Below, piece by piece: positions 9,834 through 18,369 of a stretch of 64,000 bases of DNA. The translations under genes were made by a program, and so were the position numbers. The notes beneath the pieces were generated by a model. That model did no database searches and was not told the DNA's origin. It saw only the letters and a program-made list of their open reading frames with translations. Each line of letters starts with the position of its first letter. Positions within the stretch are counted from its first letter, which is position 1. This stretch comes from Virgibacillus_F necropolis_A (GTDB taxonomy: Bacteria; Bacillota; Bacilli; Bacillales; Amphibacillaceae), in contig NZ_CP084992.1 in NCBI RefSeq assembly GCF_044793635.1, forward strand, positions 1,550,001-1,614,000, read 5' to 3'.

Positions 9834-10946
9834 CTAAACCTCCAAGTAATTAGTATCTGGATTTTTCGGATTAAAAAGTTCATTTGCCCACATGATAGTT
9901 ATTAAGTCTGTCTCCCCAACATTAACTATAGAATGAGTGTATCCAACCGGAATATCGACTACTTCCAACTTTTCACCACTGACTTGATATTCAATGATGT
10001 CATCCTCATCTATTTTTCGAAAACGGATAATTCCTGTTCCACTTACAACTAAAAATTTTTCGTTTTTAGTGTGATGCCAGTGATTTCCTTTAGTAATCCC
10101 TGGTTTGGATACATTCACAGATACTTGACCCCTATCTAAAGTCCTCAATATTTCTGTAAATGATCCACGTTCATCTACATTCATCTTTAAATCATATGAA
10201 AATTGATCTTCCGGCAAATAACTCAAATAAGTACTATATAATTTTTTAATTAATGGGCTGTTCATATTAGGTACTAATAGATCTGTTCTACTATTTCTAA
10301 AATCGCGAATTATATTCGCAAGATCTTGCAACGTAATTTGATGCACAGGCTCAACAGAACAAAATTCCCCTAACTTATTCGGACAATGTATTAGTGCATT
10401 TTTAAATTCTTCTAAAACATCATCAATATAAGCCAAAGTTAGAACTGCGTCTGGGTTATTAACCTGAATATCTTTATCTCTAGCAATGTTATAACAAAAA
10501 GTAGATACCACACTATTGTAATTTGGTTTTGACCATTTACCAAAAAGGTTAGGAAGTCGATATACATAGGCATTGCCATTTATTTCTTTAAAATAGTTAA
10601 AAACACTTTCTTCAGCTTCTTTTTTACTTTGTCCATACGGATTATCTTTCTCTGCTTGTATAGTAGAAGATAATAAAAGTGAAGTCTCTATTTTATTGTT
10701 CTTTTTCAAAAAAGAAATAATACTTTGGGTTAAATCACGGTTACCTTCAAAAAACTCCGATTCATTTTTAGGACGGTTAACACCAGCAAGGTGGAATATA
10801 AAGTCAGCCTTTTCTACCATTTGTTCCAAATCTTGTTCAGTATTTCCCTTTGTGTAAGGAAGTATTGTATATTCATTGTTCTTACCCAATTCTGCAACTA
10901 AATTCTTACCTAAGAAACCATTCGCACCTGTCACTAAAATATTCAC
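9834..10946 (-). CDS. capF: Bifunctional reductase/cupin CapF (UDP-L-FucNAc synthesis)
   Basis: Two-domain enzyme of 370 aa. The N-terminal half (about 1-245) is a short-chain epimerase/reductase with the NAD(P) motif TGANGFLGKNL. The C-terminal half (about 250-370) is a metal-binding cupin with GNHWHHTKNEKFLVVSG. In S. aureus CapF the cupin catalyses a C3 epimerisation and the SDR domain reduces C4 of the sugar made by CapE. It starts with GTG at 10946. That GTG overlaps the TGA of capE by 4 bp, a sign of translational coupling. Confidence 0.92.
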   Translation of the reverse strand: MNILVTGANGFLGKNLVAELGKNNEYTILPYTKGNTEQDLEQMVEKADFIFHLAGVNRPKNESEFFEGNRDLTQSIISFLKKNNKIETSLLLSSTIQAEKDNPYGQSKKEAEESVFNYFKEINGNAYVYRLPNLFGKWSKPNYNSVVSTFCYNIARDKDIQVNNPDAVLTLAYIDDVLEEFKNALIHCPNKLGEFCSVEPVHQITLQDLANIIRDFRNSRTDLLVPNMNSPLIKKLYSTYLSYLPEDQFSYDLKMNVDERGSFTEILRTLDRGQVSVNVSKPGITKGNHWHHTKNEKFLVVSGTGIIRFRKIDEDDIIEYQVSGEKLEVVDIPVGYTHSIVNVGETDLITIMWANELFNPKNPDTNYLEV

Positions 10947-11965
10947 TGCTTATTCCAACTTTCCAACTCGTTTTGAATATAATCTAGCTCAAGTAATTTT
11001 TCTTTTATCTGCTCTACGTTTAAACGTTCTGTATTATGTGAATTATATTCTGAGTCTGTTGATAATTTTTCGTCACCTTCCCCAAAATACTTATCGTAAT
11101 TCAGATCCCTTTTATCAGCAGGAACCCGGTAAAAATTATTCATATCAATTGAAGTAACATTCTCTTCTTTAGTAAGCAAAGTCTCATAAAGTTTTTCACC
11201 ATGGCGGGTTCCTATTACTTTAATTTCATTTTCTGCTTGAAATAATTCTTTTACTGCAGTTGCTAAATCACCGATAGTACATCCCGGAGCCTTTTGAACC
11301 ATAATATCCCCTGCTTCAGCATTTTGAAAAGCAAATTCGACCAGTTCAACTGCCTCTTCTAAACTCATTAAGAATCTAGTCATGTTAGGATCTGTAACAG
11401 TAATTGGTTGGCTGTTTTTAATTTGATTGATGAACAAAGGAATAACTGATCCTCGAGAAGCCATCACATTACCATATCTTGTCCCACAAATTAATGTTCT
11501 TTCCGGTTCAACAGTTTTTGATTTAGCAACAAATACTTTTTCCATCATAGCTTTTGAAATTCCCATTGCATTTATAGGGTAAGCAGCCTTGTCTGTCGAA
11601 AGACAAATCACTTTCATAACTTCTCTTTCAATTGCTGCATTCAATACATTTTCTGTTCCTAAAATATTAGTTTTAACTGCTTCTAAAGGGAAAAACTCTG
11701 CCGATGGAACCTGTTTCAAAGCAGCAGCATGAAAAATATAGTCTACACCGTACATTGCATTCTTCACACTATCCACATCACGAACATCACCAATATGGAA
11801 TTTCAATTTATCATTATTATATTTTTTTCTCATGTCATCTTGCTTTTTCTCATCTCGTGAAAAAATACGAATTTCTTTTATATCTGTATTTAAAAACTTC
11901 TTCATTACTGCATTTCCAAAAGAACCTGTTCCACCTGTAATTAGTAATGTTTTGTTGTTAAACAT
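10943..11965 (-). CDS. capE: UDP-GlcNAc 4,6-dehydratase/5-epimerase CapE
   Basis: First enzyme of UDP-L-FucNAc synthesis: it dehydrates and 5-epimerises UDP-GlcNAc. It is 340 aa. The NAD(P)-binding motif GGTGSFG lies at residues 10-16. The usual YxxxK is replaced by MxxxK in INAMGISKAMMEK, as is normal for this inverting dehydratase group. SRDEKKQDDMR follows the Rossmann start and is typical of CapE/FlaA1. It overlaps capF by 4 bp and lies 82 bp after the epsC-like gene. Confidence 0.92.
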   Translation of the reverse strand: MFNNKTLLITGGTGSFGNAVMKKFLNTDIKEIRIFSRDEKKQDDMRKKYNNDKLKFHIGDVRDVDSVKNAMYGVDYIFHAAALKQVPSAEFFPLEAVKTNILGTENVLNAAIEREVMKVICLSTDKAAYPINAMGISKAMMEKVFVAKSKTVEPERTLICGTRYGNVMASRGSVIPLFINQIKNSQPITVTDPNMTRFLMSLEEAVELVEFAFQNAEAGDIMVQKAPGCTIGDLATAVKELFQAENEIKVIGTRHGEKLYETLLTKEENVTSIDMNNFYRVPADKRDLNYDKYFGEGDEKLSTDSEYNSHNTERLNVEQIKEKLLELDYIQNELESWNKQ

Positions 11966-12047
11966 AGTTAATATCTCCCTTGGTAATTATAATTCCATAT
12001 CTATTTTGTTATATATCACTTAAATTTATTGATAAATAAATCTTCTA

Positions 12048-13868
12048 TCACTTAACTGCTAACATAGTCTTCTCCATAAACACAATCTTCATCAACTCAT
12101 CCTTCAAATCAACAGTAGAGTAATCATCAAATCTATCAATCAATTCATAAAATAAACTTGAGTCAACCTCAACTGTTCTTCCAACATAAATCTTCTCATA
12201 AACCTCACCAGGAAGAACTTCATCTTCTCCAAGCAATTCTTCATACATCTTCTCCCCAGGCCTAATCCCAGCATACTCAATCGGAATCTCGTCTTCTGTA
12301 TAACCTGAAAGATTGATAAGGTTTTTAGCTAGATCGACAATTTTCACAGGTTCTCCCATATCAAGGACAAATATTTCGCCACCCTGTGCAAGTGTACCCG
12401 CTTGGATTACCAATCTTGATGCTTCAGGAATTGTCATGAAATAACGTGTCATTTCTGGATGAGTAACTGTAACTGGTCCACCTTTTTCAATTTGCTTTTT
12501 AAACAACGGAATAACACTTCCGCGGCTTCCTAGTACATTTCCGAATCGGACTGCTACAAAGTTTGTCTTACTGCGTTGTGCCATGTCTTGGACAACCATT
12601 TCAGCAACACGTTTTGTTGCACCCATAACATTGGTGGGGTTTACCGCTTTATCGGTTGATACCATGACAAATGTACTTACACAAAATGCATCCGCAGCTT
12701 CGGCGACATTTTTCGTACCAATTACATTGTTCTTAACCGCTTCGTGCGGATTATATTCCATTAATGGTACGTGCTTGTGCGCTGCAGCATGGTAGATAAT
12801 TGTCGGTTTATGTTTTTTCACAACCTCAAAAATCCGATCACGGTCTTGCACATCTGCAATTACAGGAACAATTTCGATATCCAAGTCACCATATTTCCCT
12901 CTAAGTTCCATATCAATTGTATAAATACTGAATTCACCATGTCCCAATAGTACAATTTTCTTTGGTGTGAAACGCATGAGCTGGCGGCATAGTTCCGATC
13001 CAATCGAACCACCTGCTCCGGTTACCATTACCGTGTTGCCCGTGACGTATTCAGATATGGCATTAATATCAAGTTCAACTGGTTCACGTCCAAGAAGGTC
13101 CTCTACCTCGACATTTTTCAGCTGATTTACGGATACTTTTCCAGTCATTAAATCCTCAATTTTCGGTATCATTTGCGTTTTAGCGTTTGTTTTATTACAT
13201 TCTACGACAAGTTTATTCAATGCACCATTACGTAATGATGGAATTGCAATAACGATATGTTCAATATTATTGTTTTTAACAACTGTTTCGATATCTTTTG
13301 CTTGGCCTAAAACAGGTAAATTGTATAATTGCATTTTTTGTTTTTTAGGGTCATCATCGATAAACGCTACTGGTAAGAGGTCAGAATTATTTTGATTTTT
13401 TAGTTGCCTTACGATCATCGCCCCAGCTGAACCGGCGCCAATGATCAACGTGGGTTTTTTGTCATCTGTATTATTGATGTATTGATCGCGGTAGACACGC
13501 CAGATGAATCGGGATCCTCCAATCAAGATGATATGTAACATCCATGTTACGATTAGGGCTCGCCTATAAATTGAAAAATCATTTGTTAAATATTGAACAA
13601 TTCCTGCCGATATAATAGATAGAGTAATGGCTTTTACAATGGCCATCAATTCTCCAACACTAGCATAGGACCAAACTTTATTATATAAATTGTAAACAAT
13701 CGCAAAAATATGATGAAAAACGAGTAATGCTATTGCACTTATAATTAATGCTGGCATATTGAATACAGATACATATGGATAGACGGTCCACGAGGCAATA
13801 AATATGGCAGTACTAACAATGACTGAATCCATCATGATTAATAATGTAAGGCGGGTACGATATGTCAC
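12048..13868 (-). CDS. epsC: Membrane-anchored UDP-sugar 4,6-dehydratase, EpsC/PglF/CapD family
   Basis: Protein of 606 aa. About four N-terminal membrane helices (1-110) are followed by a CoA-binding-like Rossmann domain (IIGAGSAGAMIVRQL) and a dehydratase domain with VTGAGGSIGSELCRQL. The catalytic block is STDKAVNPTNVMGATKR, where Met replaces the usual Tyr of YxxxK as in PglF/EpsC dehydratases. It should convert UDP-GlcNAc to UDP-4-keto-6-deoxy-GlcNAc for the aminotransferase at 1242-2378. The start is GTG at 13868 with GAAAGGAG upstream. It is the first biosynthetic gene after the ywqCDE-like regulatory genes, separated by a 316-bp leader-like gap. Confidence 0.93.
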   Translation of the reverse strand: MTYRTRLTLLIMMDSVIVSTAIFIASWTVYPYVSVFNMPALIISAIALLVFHHIFAIVYNLYNKVWSYASVGELMAIVKAITLSIISAGIVQYLTNDFSIYRRALIVTWMLHIILIGGSRFIWRVYRDQYINNTDDKKPTLIIGAGSAGAMIVRQLKNQNNSDLLPVAFIDDDPKKQKMQLYNLPVLGQAKDIETVVKNNNIEHIVIAIPSLRNGALNKLVVECNKTNAKTQMIPKIEDLMTGKVSVNQLKNVEVEDLLGREPVELDINAISEYVTGNTVMVTGAGGSIGSELCRQLMRFTPKKIVLLGHGEFSIYTIDMELRGKYGDLDIEIVPVIADVQDRDRIFEVVKKHKPTIIYHAAAHKHVPLMEYNPHEAVKNNVIGTKNVAEAADAFCVSTFVMVSTDKAVNPTNVMGATKRVAEMVVQDMAQRSKTNFVAVRFGNVLGSRGSVIPLFKKQIEKGGPVTVTHPEMTRYFMTIPEASRLVIQAGTLAQGGEIFVLDMGEPVKIVDLAKNLINLSGYTEDEIPIEYAGIRPGEKMYEELLGEDEVLPGEVYEKIYVGRTVEVDSSLFYELIDRFDDYSTVDLKDELMKIVFMEKTMLAVK

Positions 13869-14184
13869 AAGGTCAACTCCTTTCTTCTTGGTTTTGGAAA
13901 ATGTTTACACTACTATATTAATAGTATTTCTTTTTGGATAAGTATACGCTTATTAGCACATACTTAACATAATCATATAAGACTATTTTTCTTCTTATAG
14001 AGACGTTTATATTCTTTTTTCGCCAATAATCGACAGTAATAAATCATAAAAAAATCACACTAAAGTACCGGTAAATTGTCACTGGTACTTTATAGGATAT
14101 ATAGGTAGATTTTTACATAATCAACGTTTTTCCATTGTATACGATAGCATTCACATAAATTTGTACATCCCAGTGAGACTGTGT
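13869..14184 (-). other. 316-bp untranslated leader before the epsC-like gene
   Basis: No gene is seen. On the minus strand the stretch holds, in order: a small hairpin at the phosphatase stop codon; a hairpin with a T-run (14048-14091); an AT-rich segment; and an inverted repeat near 13939-13964, where AAGTAT and ATACTT flank 14 bases. A possible TATACT -10 lies inside this last element. The position matches the place where B. subtilis eps carries the EAR antitermination RNA (between epsB and epsC). Whether an EAR-like RNA is present cannot be judged by eye. Confidence 0.4.
14048..14091 (-). terminator. Candidate terminator/attenuator upstream of epsC
   Basis: On the minus strand an 8-bp stem AAAGTACC/GGTACTTT (extended by two pairs after one mismatch) is followed eight bases later by seven Ts. 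It could stop or attenuate transcription between the tyrosine-phosphorylation genes and the biosynthetic genes. The spacing from stem to T-run is longer than ideal, so confidence is moderate. Confidence 0.5.
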
Positions 14185-14949
14185 TTAAAACAGTCCCATA
14201 AACTTTTTCTTCCTAATCATCGAAGGTTCCATCTTATTAACGTTTTGGTTATCTGCAAGTAATTGGCAGTTTTCCATAAACATATAAAACAGATCATTTC
14301 CGAATTCACTTCGTAGTTCTTGATATGCTTCATTCATACAAAAACCTCGTGTGGCCGTGTTATGAGCATCCGAAGCAATGAAATGCGTTAGGTTTGCATC
14401 TACTATTTGTTTGGTGAACTTTTGAATGTTTTTTCCAAACTTTCCTACAAAACTAGCAGCAGTAATTTGTGTTAATGCTCCCTTACGTACGAATTCATAG
14501 AGTTTAGCAGGATTTTGAATGAGTTCTGAATTTCGCTCTGGATGGACAATAACCGGTGTGTAGCCGGAAACTTGCAAATCAAACAGCATCTGTTTCGCAT
14601 AACGCGGCACACTACTAGCTGGAAATTCGACAAACATATATTTTGTATGATTCAGTGATAATAATTCACCTTTATCTATATCATCAATCATGTCACCGTT
14701 AATGCGAATTTCTTGCCCGGGTAATAGAGTTAATGGAATATCCTCATTCACAAGAAGTTCGCTTAATACTTCAACACTTTTAATAATACTGTCTTTTGTA
14801 TTATCGTACTTACCATTATTGTGATGTGGTGTAGCGATTATCGTATGGATACCTTCTTGAACTGCAGCCCGAGCCATAGCTATACTATCAGCTTCAGTCA
14901 CTGCACCATCATCAATTCCAGGTAATATATGGCAATGTATATCTATCAT
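14185..14949 (-). CDS. ywqE: Manganese-dependent protein tyrosine phosphatase, CpsB/YwqE family
   Basis: PHP-fold phosphatase of 254 aa that should dephosphorylate the BY-kinase and control polymer synthesis. The metal ligands are visible in DIHCHILPGIDDGA at the N-terminus, ATPHHN, VIVHPERN and ASDAHN. The ATG at 14949 gives the family length and has AGGAAGTGAG just upstream. A longer frame to 15015 adds an unconserved basic leader and is rejected as the start. It lies downstream of the kinase after a 258-bp gap with a stable hairpin. Confidence 0.92.
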   Translation of the reverse strand: MIDIHCHILPGIDDGAVTEADSIAMARAAVQEGIHTIIATPHHNNGKYDNTKDSIIKSVEVLSELLVNEDIPLTLLPGQEIRINGDMIDDIDKGELLSLNHTKYMFVEFPASSVPRYAKQMLFDLQVSGYTPVIVHPERNSELIQNPAKLYEFVRKGALTQITAASFVGKFGKNIQKFTKQIVDANLTHFIASDAHNTATRGFCMNEAYQELRSEFGNDLFYMFMENCQLLADNQNVNKMEPSMIRKKKFMGLF

Positions 14950-15172
14950 TGTCTCACTTCCTAATTTAGTTCGGATTACGTAATATTTTTTCAGAATTTT
15001 ATAACTAATGTACATAGTAACAGAAAACGACTTGAAGTTACAATACCCTATATTACATAGAGATAAACCAGGGAACTAGTTATTTTGACTCAATTATTAA
15101 GTCTAGATTTTATTTATTTCAAAAACAATATGATGTTACAGACAATAGAGTAATTGTTTTCCAGTCCAAGAA

Positions 15173-15204
15173 ATAACTCCTTACCAAAATTGGTAAAGAG
15201 TTAT
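15173..15204 (-). promoter_or_regulatory. Stable hairpin between BY-kinase and phosphatase genes
   Basis: Near-perfect inverted repeat: ATAACTC and TTACCAA, then TTGGTAA and GAGTTAT, joined by a very short loop and one wobble pair. It starts about 4 bp after the kinase stop codon. The following bases on the minus strand (TTATTTCTTGG) are only weakly T-rich. It may be an attenuator, a processing site or an mRNA 3'-end stabiliser rather than a strong terminator. Confidence 0.5.
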
Positions 15205-15207
15205 CGT

Positions 15208-15906
15208 TTAGTTGACCCCATAATAATAATAGTAATTTGACGCTTTCTTTTCCCTATCATTCAAGATGGCACCGAGAAGTTTCGCTTTCGCAGGCTCTAA
15301 TGCTTCTTTTGCTCTGGTTGCCGCTTCATTTTCTGTGTTATTACTTCTGACCACGAGCAAGGATCCGTCGACAATATTAGCGAGGATCTGTGCATCTGTT
15401 ACCGCAAGTACTGGTGGCGTGTCAAAGATAATGACATCATATTGTAGACTTGCTTCTTGTACCAATGTCTGCATTTTTTTTGAACCAAGTAGTTCAGATG
15501 GGTTCGGTGGAATTGGACCACATGCTATAATATTCAAGTTATCGACATCACTAGTAGAAATGGATTCTTTTAGCGTCGCCTCACCAACTAGAATATTACT
15601 TAAACCACTCAGGTTATCTAAACGAAACGTATAATGAACGGTAGGTTTACGCATATCTGCGTCAATTAGTAATACTTTTTTTCCTTGTTGCGCATAAACT
15701 ACGGCAAGGTTTGCAGTAGTGATTGATTTCCCCGCACTAGGACCTGGTGAGGTTACAAGCATCGTTTTTAATTCATCATCAACAGATGCAAACTGTAGAT
15801 TTGTACGTATAGTACGGTATTGTTCAGAAATTGGTGAACGAGGATTAAGTTTTGTTATTAAGTGTCTGATTTTGCTTGCTCTAGACTGATTTTTTTTGCG
15901 CGCCAC
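15208..15906 (-). CDS. ywqD: Bacterial tyrosine (BY) kinase, CpsD/YwqD type
   Basis: Cytoplasmic autophosphorylating tyrosine kinase of 232 aa that controls chain length and assembly with its membrane modulator. Seen: Walker A-type SPGPSAGKSITTANLA, Walker A' LIDADMRKPT, Walker B VIIFDTPP, and a C-terminal YYYYYG tyrosine cluster that would be autophosphorylated. The start is set at GTG 15906 because GAGGTGG lies five bases upstream and the length then fits the family (about 237 aa). The frame extends to 15972 but that part overlaps the modulator gene. With the GTG start the overlap with ywqC is 26 bp. Confidence 0.93.
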   Translation of the reverse strand: MARKKNQSRASKIRHLITKLNPRSPISEQYRTIRTNLQFASVDDELKTMLVTSPGPSAGKSITTANLAVVYAQQGKKVLLIDADMRKPTVHYTFRLDNLSGLSNILVGEATLKESISTSDVDNLNIIACGPIPPNPSELLGSKKMQTLVQEASLQYDVIIFDTPPVLAVTDAQILANIVDGSLLVVRSNNTENEAATRAKEALEPAKAKLLGAILNDREKKASNYYYYYGVN

Positions 15907-16645
15907 TGTATCCACCTCGCTTCGTTTGCTTTGATTGAATTGCCATGTGTTCTCCACGAACATCACTATCATTGATATGAGTAATTACTCCAAGTACAGG
16001 CAATCCAAGTTGTTTTTCAACATCGTCTTCTGTCGTAATTGTGTTATCCAAGTATTCAAGTAGAAACGCAAGACCAACACCTACCATTGCACCAAGCACA
16101 ATTGCGATAGCGATGTTTAATAATGGATTGGGACTAACTTGACTCGGATTTTCCGAAAGTTCTGCTTCTGCAAGGACACTAACATTATCCACACTCATGA
16201 TATCCGGAATTTTTTCCTGGAATGTTTCCACTGTTGAGTTTGCGATTTTAACTGCAGTTGCAGGATCAGTGTCTGTTGCAGTTACCGTAACAACCTGAGA
16301 TTTTTCTTCACTTGCCACTTGTAATTTTGACTTCAATTGATCAGCAGAGTATGGTAAATCTAGTTCTTTGACAACATCCTCTAGGATTGCAGGACTCTTA
16401 ATAATGATATTATACGTATTGATAAGTTGGATGTTTGTCTGTATGTCACCGGTGTTATATTGAACCTCTGGATCTTGTTTTTCCTGACTTACAATAAACT
16501 GTGAACTAGCTTGATAGGTTGGTGTTAGGATGAAATAGCTAACAACCGCTGCTATTAGTGCCGCCCCTATTATTAAGGAAACAATTAATAATAGACGCTC
16601 TTTAATAACCCCAAAGATTTCCTTGAGGGAAATAGTTTCTTCCAT
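15881..16645 (-). CDS. ywqC: Chain-length modulator / BY-kinase activator, Wzz family (YwqC type)
   Basis: Membrane protein of 254 aa with a Wzz domain. TM1 is near 18-39 (LIVSLIIGAALIAAVVSY). A long extracellular loop follows, with TM2 near 176-196, preceded by the proline-rich PSQVSPNPLLN. The C-terminal cytoplasmic tail should activate the BY-kinase encoded next. It is the promoter-proximal gene of the locus, with TTGGAGG before the ATG. Homologues act with CpsD/YwqD in polymer length control. Confidence 0.92.
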   Translation of the reverse strand: MEETISLKEIFGVIKERLLLIVSLIIGAALIAAVVSYFILTPTYQASSQFIVSQEKQDPEVQYNTGDIQTNIQLINTYNIIIKSPAILEDVVKELDLPYSADQLKSKLQVASEEKSQVVTVTATDTDPATAVKIANSTVETFQEKIPDIMSVDNVSVLAEAELSENPSQVSPNPLLNIAIAIVLGAMVGVGLAFLLEYLDNTITTEDDVEKQLGLPVLGVITHINDSDVRGEHMAIQSKQTKRGGYSGAQKKSV

Positions 16646-16948
16646 AAATAAACCTCCAAATATTTCTCTTATAATTATTATTTCTGTATTTTTCTATCAT
16701 AATTATTTCTTTATTGACAACACAAACGAAATTATAACATATATATTTTGGTTAGATAGTCTTTTTAAATAAAAATCGACCTAATTTATTGGTTCTAATT
16801 ACAAATAGTGGGTAGTATTACTGAAATATTACAAACTCAAGGACTATTTCACTATATTTTGTCACATTTTCTACAATTCTAGTGATTTCATGATATAATG
16901 ATAGGAATTTGTAAGATATATTTTTCTTGTGGGGAGGAAAGCTTTTAA
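16646..16948. promoter_or_regulatory. Divergent promoter region between ywqC and the LysM hydrolase
   Basis: This 303-bp gap separates two divergent genes. On the minus strand a TATAAT -10 lies at 16731-16736, about 85 bp before ywqC, with no clear -35. On the plus strand TATAAT at 16894-16899 precedes the LysM gene, with GGGGAGGAAAG as its ribosome site. No other gene or clear operator was recognised. Confidence 0.6.
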
Positions 16949-17995
16949 ATGGCTAATAAGAAGATTATTATGTCGGTCACAGCAAGTGCATTCCTAGCTT
17001 CAGCTTTTGCAGCTACAGAGGCAGAGGCAGCGTCATATAAAGTGGAAAGTGGAGATTCACTATGGGGCATAGCACAACAGTTTAACACAAGCGTCGCACA
17101 ACTGAAATCGGTAAATGGTTTATCTAGTAATCTTATTTATCCTAATCAAATCATAGAAACAGATAACAAACAATCACAACAAATTACTAAACCTACTGAT
17201 ACATCGACTAATACAAATTCTACATATACAGTAAAACGTGGCGATACACTAAGTGTAATCGCATCAAGACATAACATATCATTATCTCAATTAATGAATT
17301 GGAATGACTTGGATACTTATTTGATTTATCCAGGCGATAAATTTGTCGTTTCTAAGGATGGAAGTGTTGATAGCTCTCCGGCTCCTGAAACTGAACCAAG
17401 CGTAGATCAGGATGAGCAAGTAGCATCATCTACCGTTTATACAGTGCGTTCCGGCGATACATTAAGTGGGATTGCCTATCGTAATAATGTAACAGTAGCT
17501 GCACTTAAAAAATGGAATGGATTAACATCTAACTTAATCTTAGTTGGACAGAAGTTGAATATTGGTGAGAAGTCTACTCCATCTGACGGTGGTGAAACAG
17601 TAGTCGAAACTCCTAGTGCAGACGTAGATTACAACGCTAATAAAGTTGTCAGTGTGGCTAAAAGTTTGCTAGACGTTGGGTATTCGTGGGGTGGAACCAC
17701 ACCAGCAGGATTTGACTGCAGTGGATTCATCTATTACGTGTACAAGCAAGCTGGCATGGATATTTCTCGCACATCCAGCGAAGGTTACTTTAACCGTTCA
17801 TACTATGTAAACAATCCACAAGTTGGAGATTTAGTATTCTTTGAGAATACATACAAGAGCGGAATCTCACACATGGGAATCTACCTTGGGAACGGTAAAT
17901 TCATCCATGCAGGGTCAGACGGCGTAGAAATTGATGACGTTAACGGAAAATACTATTGGGGCAAACACTTCGATAGTTATAAGCGTTTCTACTAG
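16949..17995 (+). CDS. Secreted cell-wall D,L-endopeptidase: three LysM repeats plus NlpC/P60
   Basis: 348 aa with a signal peptide (about 1-27, ending TEAEA-A). LysM repeats lie at about 29-69, 92-134 and 163-205; each starts with a YxVxxGDxL pattern and would bind peptidoglycan. Low-complexity linkers follow each one. The NlpC/P60 domain is at about 230-348, with Cys257 in GFDCSGF, His308 in ISHMG and His320 as the expected catalytic triad. It resembles LytE/LytF/CwlS, which cut the gamma-D-Glu-meso-DAP bond. It is divergent from the polysaccharide locus and followed by a strong terminator, so it is monocistronic. Confidence 0.93.
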   Translation: MANKKIIMSVTASAFLASAFAATEAEAASYKVESGDSLWGIAQQFNTSVAQLKSVNGLSSNLIYPNQIIETDNKQSQQITKPTDTSTNTNSTYTVKRGDTLSVIASRHNISLSQLMNWNDLDTYLIYPGDKFVVSKDGSVDSSPAPETEPSVDQDEQVASSTVYTVRSGDTLSGIAYRNNVTVAALKKWNGLTSNLILVGQKLNIGEKSTPSDGGETVVETPSADVDYNANKVVSVAKSLLDVGYSWGGTTPAGFDCSGFIYYVYKQAGMDISRTSSEGYFNRSYYVNNPQVGDLVFFENTYKSGISHMGIYLGNGKFIHAGSDGVEIDDVNGKYYWGKHFDSYKRFY

Positions 17996-18004
17996 AATTG
18001 ATAA

Positions 18005-18041
18005 GGGGGTTTTCTGCTGACGCAGAAAACCCCCTTTTTTT
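18005..18041 (+). terminator. Strong intrinsic terminator after the LysM hydrolase
   Basis: A 13-bp perfect stem (GGGGGTTTTCTGC with its complement) closes a 4-base TGAC loop and is followed by seven Ts, 10 bp after the stop codon. Confidence 0.95.
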
Positions 18042-18369
18042 GTTGAGTAGCGAAGGTACTTCTAGTGTGGCAATTGCTCGGTTATTTTACATCACCTGAT
18101 CGATTAAACACTTGATTCAATCGGTTAGTTGTCCCTTTATTATAAATTTCTACTCCCATTCTACAACTCCTTGTAACTTTTTCCAGAACTTGTCGTAGCT
18201 TGAAAGTGGGGCCGCGAACCTTTTAACTTTTCCCTTGAAACGGAACCTCTAAATATTTACAAAAGATTTACCTTCTATTAATACTCATTTAACAAACAGA
18301 ATCTATACTGAAAATTAAGAAGAAATGGTTCACAAAAATCACTTATTAAATAAGAGGAGCGTGAACAAA
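18042..18369. other. Non-coding stretch before the glycerophosphodiesterase gene
   Basis: About 330 bp without a clear gene. A TATACT at 18304-18309 could be the -10 of the following gene, though no good -35 is seen. On the minus strand a 25-codon frame (18082-18159) has an AAGGAG ribosome site seven bases before its ATG, but its product is not recognised and it may be a gene relic or chance. Confidence 0.35.

Noticed and set aside
14950..15015. Longer N-terminus for the YwqE-type phosphatase
   Set aside because: The extra 22 residues lack a ribosome site and the family starts at MIDIHCH, which has AGGAAGTGAG upstream.
15907..15972. Longer N-terminus for the BY-kinase
   Set aside because: It would lie inside the modulator gene without a ribosome site, while the GTG at 15906 has GAGGTGG upstream and gives the usual family length.
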